From Nipponacmea schrenckii (lineage: Eukaryota > Mollusca > Gastropoda > Lottiidae), in contig JAUJPP010000005.1 in assembly GCA_030562195.1 (NCBI GenBank), positions 41,217,106 to 41,281,105 of the forward strand: a stretch of DNA of 64,000 nt. The letters are read 5' to 3'. Each line of letters opens with the position of its first letter. Positions within the stretch are counted from its first letter, which is position 1. A program made the translations under genes and the position numbers. Positions 55,216 through 64,000 of the stretch are shown piece by piece. The notes beneath the pieces are model-generated. The model made no database searches and was not told the origin of the DNA. It saw only the letters and a list, made by a program, of their open reading frames with translations.

Positions 55216-58200
55216 TAGCACTGTGTATTAAGTATTGAAGTACTGTGTATTAAGTATTGAAGCGCTGTGTATTAAGTATTGAAGTACTGTGTATTAAGTA
55301 TTGAAGTACTGTGTATTAAGTATTGAAGCACTGTGTATTAAGTATTGAAGTACTGTGTATTAAGTATTGAAGTACTGTGTATTAAGTATTAAAGTACTGT
55401 GTATTAAGTATTAAAGTACTGTGTATTAAGTATTAAAGTACTGTGTATTAAGTATTGAAGTACTGTGTATTAAGTATTGAAGCACTGTGTATTAAGTATT
55501 AAAGTACTGTGTATTAAGTATTGAAGTACTGTGTATTAAGTATTGAAGTACTGTGTATTAAGTATTGAAGTACTGTGTATTAAGTATTAAAGTACTGTGT
55601 ATTAAGTATTGAAGTACTGTGTATTAAGTATTGAAGTACTGTGTATTAAGTATTGAAGCACTGTGTATTAAGTATTGAAGCACTGTGTATTAAGTATTGA
55701 AGTACTGTGTATTAAGTATTGAAGTACTGTGTATTAAGTATTGAAGTACTGTGTTATTAAGTATTGAAGTACTGTGTATTAAGTATTGAAGTACTGTGTA
55801 TTAAGTATTGAAGTACTGTGTATTAAGTATTGAAGTACTGTGTATTAAGTATTGAAGTACTGTGTATTAAGTATTGAAGTACTGTGTATTAAGTATTGAA
55901 GTACTGTGTATTAAGTATTGAAGTACTGTGTATTAAGTATTGAAGCGCTGTGTATTAAGTATTGAAGTACTGTGTATTAAGTATTGAAGTACTGTGTATT
56001 AAGTATTAAAGTACTGTGTATTAAGTATTAAAGTACTGTGTATTAAGTATTGAAGTACTGTGTATTAAGTATTGAAGTATTGTGTATTAGGTATTGAAGT
56101 ACTGTGTATTAAGTATTGAAGTATTGTGTATTAAGTATTGAAGTATTGTGTATTAAGTATTGAAGCACTGTGTATTAAGTATTGAAGTACTGTGTATTAA
56201 GTATTGAAGTACTGTGTATTAAGTATTGAAGTACTGTGTATTAAGTATTGAAGTACTGTGTATTAAGTATTGAAGTACTGTGTATTAAGTATTGAAGCAC
56301 TGTGTATTAAGTATTGAAGTACTGTGTATTAAGTATTGAAGTACTGTGTATTAAGTATTGAAGCACTGTGTATTAAATATTGAAGTACTGTGTATTAAGT
56401 ATTGAAGTACTGTGTATTAAGTATTGAAGTACTGTGTATTAAGTATTGAAGTACTGTGTATTAAGTATTGAAGTACTGTGTATTAAGTATTGAAGTACTG
56501 TGTATTAAGTATTGAAGTACTGTGTATTAAGTATTGAAGCACTGTGTATTAAGTATTGAAGTACTGTGTATTAAGTATTGAAGTACTGTGTATTAAGTAT
56601 TGAAGTACTGTGTATTAGGTATTGAAGCACTGTGTATTAAGTATTGAAGTACTGTGTATTAAGTATTGAAGTATTGTGTATTAAGTATTGAAGTACTGTG
56701 TATTAAGTATTAAAGTACTGTGTATTAAGTATTGAAGCACTGTGTATTAAGTATTGAAGCACTGTGTATTAAGTATTGAAGTACTGTGTATTAAGTATTG
56801 AAGTATTGTGTATTAGGTATTGAAGTACTGTGTATTAAGTATTGAAGTATTGTGTATTAAGTATTGAAGTACTGTGTATTAAGTATTGAAGTATTGTGTA
56901 TTAAGTATTGAAGTACTGTGTATTAAGTATTGAAGTACTGTGTATTAGGTATTGAAGTACTGTGTATTAAGTATTGAGGCACTGTGTATTAAGTATTGAA
57001 GTACTGTGTATTAAGTATTGAAGTATTGTGTATTAGGTATTGAAGTACTGTGTATTAAGTATTGAAGTATTGTGTATTAAGTATTGAAGTACTGTGTATT
57101 AAGTATTGAAGTATTGTGTATTAGGTATTGAAGTACTGTGTATTAAGTATTGAAGTATTGTGTATTAAGTATTGAAGTACTGTGTATTAAGTATTGAAGT
57201 ATTGTGTATTAAGTATTGAAGTACTGTGTATTAAGTATTGAAGTACTGTGTATTAGGTATTGAAGTACTGTGTATTAAGTATTGAAGCACTGTGTATTAA
57301 GTATTGAAGTACTGTGTATTAAGTATTAAAGTACTGTGTATTAAGTATTGAAGTACTGTGTATTAAGTATTGAAGTACTGTGTATTAAGTATTGAAGTAC
57401 TGTGTATTAAGTATTGAAGTACTGTGTATTAAGTATTGAAGTACTGTGTATTAAGTATTGAAGTACTGTGTATTAAGTATTGAAGTACTGTGTATTAAGT
57501 ATTGAAGTACTGTGTATTAAGTATTGAAGCACTGTGTATTAAGTATTGAAGCACTGTGTATTAAGTATTGAAGTACCGTGTATTAAGTATTGAAGCACTG
57601 TGTATTAAGTATTGAAGTACTGTGTATTAAGTATTGAAGTACTGTGTATTAAGTATTGAAGTACTGTGTATTAAGTATTGAAGTACTGTGTATTAAGTAT
57701 TGAAGTACTGTGTATTAAGTATTGAAGTACTGTGTATTAAGTATTGAAGTACTGTGTATTAAGTATTGAAGCGCCGTGTATTAAGTATTGAAGTACCGTG
57801 TATTAAGTATTGAAGCACTGTGTATTAAGTATTGAAGTACTGTGTATTAAGTATTGAAGTATTGTGTATTAAGTATTGAAGTACTGTGTATTAAGTATTG
57901 AAGTACTGTGTATTAAGTATTGAAGCACTGTGTATTAAGTATTGAAGTACTGTGTATTAAGTATTGAAGTACTGTGTATTAAGTATTGAAGTACTGTGTA
58001 TTAAGTATTGAAGTACTGTGTATTAAGTATTGAAGTACTGTGTATTAAGTATTGAAGTACTGTGTATTAAGTATTGAAGCATTGTGTATTAAGTATTGAA
58101 GTACTGTGTATTAAGTATTGAAGTACTGTGTATTAAGTATTGAAGTACTGTGTATTAAGTATTGAAGTACTGTGTATTAGGTATTGAAGTACTGTGTATT

Positions 58201-61200
58201 AAGTATTGAGGCACTGTGTATTAAGTATTGAAGTACTGTGTATTAAGTATTGAAGTACTGTGTATTAAGTATTGAAGTACTGTGTATTAAGTATTGAAGC
58301 ATTGTGTATTAAGTATTGAAGTACTGTGTATTAAGTATTGAAGTACTGTGTATTAAGTATTGAAGTACTGTGTATTAAGTATTGAAGTACTGTGTATTAA
58401 GTATTGAAGTACTGTGTATTAAGTATTGAAGTACTGTGTATTAAGTATTGAAGCACTGTGTATTAAGTATTGAAGTACTGTGTATTAAGTATTGAAGTAC
58501 TGTGTATTAAGTATTGAAGTACTGTGTATTAAGTATTGAAGTACTGTGTATTAAGTATTGAAGTACTGTGTATTAAGTATTGAAGTACTGTGTATTAAGT
58601 ATTGAAGCGCTGTGTATTAAGTATTGAAGCACTGTGTATTAAGTATTGAAGTACTGTGTATTAAGTATTGAAGTACTGTGTATTAAGTATTGAAGTATTG
58701 TGTATTAAGTATTGAAGTACTGTGTATTAGGTATTGAAGTACTGTGTATTAAGTATTGAAGTACTGTGTATTAAGTATTGAAGTATTGTGTATTAAGTAT
58801 TGAAGCACTGTGTATTAGGTATTGAAGTACTGTGTATTAAGTATTGAAGTATTGTGTATTAAGTATTGAAGTACTGTGTATTAAGTATTGAAGTACTGTG
58901 TATTAAGTATTGAAGTACTGTGTATTAAGTATTAAAGTACTGTGTATTAAGTATTGAAGTACTGTGTATTAAGTATTGAAGTACTGTGTATTAAGTATTG
59001 AAGTACTGTGTATTAAGTATTGAAGTACTGTGTATTAAGTATTGAAGTACTGTGTATTAAGTATTGAAGTACTGTGTATTAAGTATTGAAGTACTGTGTA
59101 TTAAGTATTGAAGTACTGTGTATTAAGTATTGAAGCACTGTGTATTAAGTATTGAAGTACTGTGTATTAAGTATTGAAGTACTGTGTATTAAGTATTGAA
59201 GTACTGTGTATTAAGTATTGAAGTACTGTGTATTAAATATTGAAGTACTGTGTATTAAGTATTGAAGTACTGTGTATTAAGTATTGAAGCACTGTGTATT
59301 AAGTATTGAAGTACTGTGTATTAAGTATTGAAGTACTGTGTATTAAGTATTGAAGTACTGTGTATTAAGTATTGAAGTACTGTGTATTAAGTATTGAAGT
59401 ACTGTGTATTAAGTATTGAAGCACTGTGTATTAAGTATTAAAGTACTGTGTATTAAGTATTGAAGTACTGTGTATTAAGTATTGAAGTACTGTGTATTAA
59501 GTATTGAAGTACTGTGTATTAAATATTGAAGTACTGTGTATTAAGTATTGAAGTACTGTGTATTAAGTATTGAAGCAATGTGTATTAAGTATTGAAGTAC
59601 TGTGTATTAAGTATTGAAGCACTGTGTATTAAGTATTGAAGTACTGTGTATTAAGTATTGAAGCACTGTGTATTAAGTATTGAAGTACTGTGTATTAAGT
59701 ATTGAAGCACTGTGTATTAAGTATTGAAGTACTGTGTATTAAGTATTGAAGTACTGTGTATTAAGTATTGAAGCACTGTGTATTAAGTATTGAAGCATTG
59801 TGTATTAAGTATTAAAGTACTGTGTATTAAGTATTAAAGTACTGTGTATTAAGTATTGAAGTACTGTGTATTAAGTATTGAAGCATTGTGTATTAAGTAT
59901 TAAAGTACTGTGTATTAAGTATTAAAGTACTGTGTATTAAGTATTGAAGTACTGTGTATTAAGTATTGAAGCACTGTGTATTAAGTATTGAAGTACTGTG
60001 TATTAAGTATTGAAGTACTGTGTATTAAGTATTGAAGTACTGTGTATTAAGTATTGAAGTACTGTGTATTAAGTATTGAAGTACTGTATATTAAGTATTG
60101 AAGTACTGTGTATTAAGTATTGAAGTACTGTGTATTAAGTATTGAAGTACTGTGTATTAAGTATTGAAGTACTGTGTATTAAGTATTGAAGTACTGTGTA
60201 TTAAGTATTGAAGTACTGTGTATTAAGTATTGAAGTACTGTGTATTAAGTATTAAAGTACTGTGTATTAAGTATTGAAGCACTGTGTATTAAGTATTGAA
60301 GTACTGTGTATTAAGTATTGAAGTATTGTGTATTAAGTATTGAAGTACTGTGTATTAAGTATTGAAGTACTGTGTATTAAGTATTGAAGTATTGTGTATT
60401 AAGTATTGAAGTACTGTGTATTAAGTATTGAAGTATTGTGTATTAAGTATTGAAGTACTGTGTATTAAGTATTGAAGTACTGTGTATTAAGTATTGAAGT
60501 ACTGTGTATTAAGTATTGAAGTATTGTGTATTAAGTATTGAGGCACTGTGTATTAAGTATTGAAGTACTGTGTATTAAGTATTGAAGTATTGTGTATTAA
60601 GTATTGAAGTACTGTGTATTAAGTATTGAAGTATTGTGTATTAAGTATTGAAGTACTGTGTATTAAGTATTAAAGTACTGTGTATTAAGTATTAAAGTAC
60701 TGTGTATTAAGTATTGAAGTACTGTGTATTAAGTATTGAAGTACTGTGTATTAAGTATTGAAGTACTGTGTATTAAGTATTGAAGTACTGTGTATTAAGT
60801 ATTGAAGTACTGTGTATTAAGTATTGAAGTACTGTGTATTAAGTATTGAAGTACTGTGTATTAAGTATTGAAGTACTGTGTATTAAGTATTGAAGTACTG
60901 TGTATTAAGTATTGAAGTACTGTGTATTAAGTATTGAAGTACTGTGTATTAAGTATTGAAGTACTGTGTATTAAGTATTGAAGTACTGTGTATTAAGTAA
61001 TGAAGCACTGTGTATTAAGTATTGAAGTACTGTGTATTAAGTATTGAAGTACTGTGTATTAAGTATTGAAGTACTGTGTATTAAGTATTGAAGTACTGTG
61101 TATTAAGTATTGAAGTACTGTGTATTAGGTATTGAAGTACTGTGTATTAAGTATTGAAGTACTGTGTATTAAGTATTGAAGTACTGTGTATTAAGTATTG

Positions 61201-61416
61201 AAGTACTGTGTATTAAGTATTGAAGTACTGTGTATTAAGTATTGAAGTACTGTGTATTAAGTATTGAAGTACTGTGTATTAAGTATTGAAGTACTGTGTA
61301 TTAAGTATTGAAGTACTGTGTATTAAGTATTAAAGTACTGTGTATTAAGTATTGAAGTACTGTGTATTAAGTATTGAAGTACTGTGTATTAAGTATTGAA
61401 GCGCTGTGTATTAAGT
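55216..61416. repeat. 22-bp satellite, 282 copies
   Basis: Core GTACTGTGTATTAAGTATTG plus AA. The CTG of the first unit is at 55221 and of the last at 61404, a distance of 6183 = 281 x 22 + 1. The extra base is a T inserted near 55754. Common variants are AAGCACTG, AAGTATTG, TTAGGTATT and TTAAAGTACT. Confidence 0.98.
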
Positions 61417-62382
61417 GATGAAGTTACATGTACTATATATGTGTGAAGAGATTATGTTCGATAAATGATGGTTTTCATCTCTCGTCCGGTATCACGATAG
61501 TAACCTGACTATGTTGAATATAACGTGTGTAATATAGTTGAGATATACAGACTCTCGGTGTTTTTGTAATACTGGAGTTAACGAAAACATACCTCACCTT
61601 GTAACCGGAAGTAAAAGACATTTAAATTCATCTTGCATCAGATTGATAAATTAAATATGATGGAATAGAGAGTTTAATTCACTGTGATTGTCGCTCGCGA
61701 GTTGTGTTCGAAATAATAGCTAACAGATTCTAGACCTTTATTGATACGGTCGTAACCGGAAGTAAAAGAGTTCATGTACCCATCATGCATCGAGAGTTCA
61801 GCACCTATTAGTATAAGAGAACATAGAACAGCCAAATAGTTCTATATATGATATATTTCATGGTGATTTTGGATTTTAAAAAACAAAAAAAATTCGGACC
61901 TCTTGAAAGTGGAAACTGAAAGTTTTAGCGTGTAATTGAAGTGTTACTATATAACTAGAGTTTTATCTCGAGGTAGTTGTTGTACCGTTCCGTTGTTGTA
62001 TAACATAACTGCTAACGAACTTCGACTTTTTTTGATTGAAGTTTCAAACATTTTATGGATCTCTGTGAAAGTTTCTTAGAAACTTAGCGGAAGTGTAGCG
62101 AGGGTTCGTGAATCATTCTGGAGGTTTAGCAAAGTACTTAATCTTACCAGAAGTGAAGCGGGAGTTCTCGAATCTTACCGGAGGTTTAGCAAGGGTGACT
62201 AAATTTGCCGGAAGTGAAGCAAGGGTTCCGGAATCTAACCGGAAGTGAAGCGAGTGTTTGCGAATATTACCGGGAGTAGCCCCTGTTGTGTTCCCTTTTC
62301 GCCATAAATCAGGACGAATCTTTAGATGGAATGAAACTAACCGACAGTGTCTGATTGATGGACGGAATCGCTACAATTTATC
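61417..62382 (+). promoter_or_regulatory. Upstream region of the DEG/ENaC-like gene with repeated GGAAGT motifs
   Basis: ACCGGAAGT, a good ETS-factor core, occurs at 61603 and 61754 in a short direct repeat (GTAACCGGAAGTAAAAGA). A second cluster has GCGGAAGTG (62087), CCAGAAGTG (62147), CCGGAAGTG (62208) and ACCGGAAGTG (62238), each followed by AAGCGAGG-like sequence, as a degenerate tandem repeat. This lies 145-780 bp before the start codon. A regulatory role is inference. Confidence 0.4.
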
Positions 62383-62642
62383 ATGTCAGTGAATTTAGTC
62401 TCGATGAAAAATATAGAACCCGGTGGAAACTGTACAAATTTCGAGAACATAGAAAGTCTGTCGTACCGACCCTGCAATGCACAGGCAATGTCGCGTAAGA
62501 AAAGTGAAACAGCGAGTCAGTTCGTGTCTCATCAAACAACATGTACGAAATGTACCAATACAGAATGGTATGATTTTACTCAAAGTACGTCTTTACACGG
62601 CCTGAGGTACATCTGGGATCAAAATACCTTTACTCTCAGACG
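62383..62642 (+). CDS. DEG/ENaC-family sodium channel, first coding exon
   Basis: DEG/ENaC proteins are trimeric amiloride-type sodium channels; molluscan members include peptide-gated channels. ATG at 62383 encodes 86 residues before a consensus donor (GTAAGT, 62643) in phase 2. The N-terminal part is polar (MSVNLVSMKNIEPGGN). The diagnostic part is WYDFTQSTSLHGLRYIWDQN then TFTLRR: an F-x-x-x-(S/T)-x-HG-(L/I) gating motif followed by R-R just before the expected first membrane segment, which should start in the next exon. The rest of the gene is outside the window or in the unread 3' part. Subfamily (FaNaC, degenerin, ASIC-like) cannot be decided from this exon. Confidence 0.68.
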
Positions 62643-62865
62643 GTAAGTTGTTTTTTTCTTTTATATATTCCAATAGTGACATGTATCTTGAAATTTGGTG
62701 ACTTGCAAAATTAATCATTCAAATTCTTCACAATGTCACCCGATTACGAACTTCGATAAAGCTTTCTCCTATAGTAGAAGTTTGTACATGAAGGCAGAGG
62801 AAGCATAAGAATGTTTATTAACGCAAAGCCATAATCATATAGTAACTTGGCATGACACAAGTCAG

Positions 62866-63490
62866 GGAATAAGATGAAGTTTGTAATAGCTTGACATTGT
62901 GAAGATGTATAAGATGAAGTTTGTAATAGCTTGACATTGTGAAGATGTATAAGATGAAGTTTGTAATAGCTTGACATTGTGAAGATGTATAAGATTAAGT
63001 TTGTAATAGCTTGACATTGTGAAGATGTATAAGATTAAGTTTGTAATAGCTTGACATTGTGAATTTATATAAGATGAAGTTTGTAATAGCTTGACATTGT
63101 GAAGATATATAAGATGAAGTTTGTAATAGTTTGACATTGTGAAGATGTATAAGATGAAGCTTGTAATAGCTTGACATTGTGAAGATGTATAAGATGAAGC
63201 TTGTAATAGCTTGACATTGTGAAGATGTATAAGATGAAGCTTGTAATAGCTTGACATTGTGAAGATGTATAAGATGAAGCTTGTAATAGCTTGACATTGT
63301 GAAGATGTATAAGATGAAGTTAGTAATAGCTTGACATTGTGAAGGTGTATAAGATAAGTTGAATAATGATGTGAAAGGTATAAATAAGCTTGTAATAGCT
63401 TGACATTGTGAAGATGTATAAGAAACAAGAATAGTGGCTATTGCAGATAATGTATAAGGACAAGGACATAAATTGAAGCTTGACATTGTA
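62866..63490 (+). repeat. S40 satellite in the first intron of the DEG/ENaC-like gene, ~14 copies
   Basis: Monomer TTTGTAATAGCTTGACATTG and TGAAGATGTATAAGATGAAG. The array opens after AGTCAGGGAATAAG, resembling the inner TIR (AGTCAAGGTATAAG). Near 63427-63447 it is interrupted by CAAGAATAGTGGCTATTGCA, a perfect 20-bp match (reverse complement) to the left TIR at 42381-42402. A diverged single monomer in the opposite orientation lies at 62728-62760. Confidence 0.95.
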
Positions 63491-64000
63491 AATGTGATCG
63501 CCAGATATTATCTCATTGAAGGGAATCATAAGGGATCTTCTTAACTTTTTAGGGAACGCTTTCGATTTAAACCATTCCAATTTTTAATCAGCCACAAAGA
63601 CACATAAACCCGGACTAGAAAACCTGTATAGAGTGAATTATTTCAGTTAGTGTAACTAACTATGAGTAAAGCTGATGATTAAAATGTTAAATGTTGGTCG
63701 GTTATTGAAGGAAAATGTTAATTGTACTATTATCTATCATTATTATAGCAATAATGTATCATTAACTCTCCTACCCCTATCACTATTAGTAGTGAACAGA
63801 CCTTTACAGAAAGGGAGGGAAGGGAAGGAAATGAAATGAGTGTTTACGTCCTACTCTTCTACACCTTAAGGACTAATGAAGACAGAAAGGAAGGGGAGGA
63901 AGGGGAGGGAGGTTGGTCTCAACTACTTAATACTATCGAAATCAGTGTGGTAAATTTATTGATGTCCCCATAGTGTGTCATATGCATCATTATCTATTAC
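63491..64000. other. Intron sequence, no gene seen
   Basis: AT-rich with a purine-rich GGAAGG/GGGAGG tract at about 63808-63912. Probably still intron 1 of the DEG/ENaC-like gene. Confidence 0.4.

Overview
The window looks like AT-rich animal nuclear DNA, most likely from a mollusc (probably a gastropod). The evidence is intron-split genes with GT/AG junctions, metazoan domain families (sarcospan, TNF-receptor repeats, C-type lectin, DEG/ENaC channel), several non-LTR and Ty3/Gypsy relics, tRNA-type SINEs, and a very large load of tandem arrays. No bacterial, organellar or intact viral genes are seen. Family names rest on reading protein motifs by eye; no database search was possible.

Layout. 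0-2.5 kb: two minisatellites and the first coding exon of a sarcospan-like gene (-). 4-11.3 kb: old dispersed repeats, a decayed zinc-finger/tyrosine-recombinase-like gene whose tail became a 30-bp coding minisatellite, a foldback, and a diverged ~140-bp repeat. 11.9-12.7 kb: exons of a TNF-receptor-like gene (-). 13-30 kb: a transposon graveyard holding a Gypsy pol relic, LINE relics, two KIAA1958/DUF3504-type recombinase pseudogenes (one intronless, one with introns), a Mutator-like transposase fragment with a partial duplicate, a 62-bp and a 55-bp array, foldbacks, and a SINE whose box A segment has expanded into a 28-bp array. 30.7-37.4 kb: a LINE inserted inside a 42/57-bp satellite, then 28-bp and 40-bp arrays. 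37.8-44.4 kb: a phase-consistent five-exon gene (-) for a 229-residue single-pass lectin-like receptor; its third intron from the 3' end carries a 62-bp array interrupted by a 417-bp MITE. 46.5 kb: a SINE. 47.6-49.6 kb: a two-exon gene (+) for an RWD + MJ1316 + 2H-phosphoesterase protein (LENG9-like). 50.5-61.4 kb: almost continuous satellite (74-, 91- and 22-bp units). 62.4 kb: first exon of a DEG/ENaC channel (+), followed by another 40-bp array.

The five host genes are not an operon or a visible pathway. Three encode surface proteins with ectodomains (TNFR-like, lectin-like, DEG/ENaC), one a membrane scaffold protein, and one a putative RNA-end-processing protein.

The most interesting signal is non-coding. 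A 40-bp satellite occurs at three loci 12-26 kb apart, always in the same orientation relative to the nearby host gene. Its monomer matches the outer part of the terminal inverted repeat of a foldback element at 42.3-42.8 kb, and two of the arrays begin with the adjoining inner TIR sequence. This suggests the satellite grew from transposon ends. Arrays also tend to begin just downstream of 5' splice sites.
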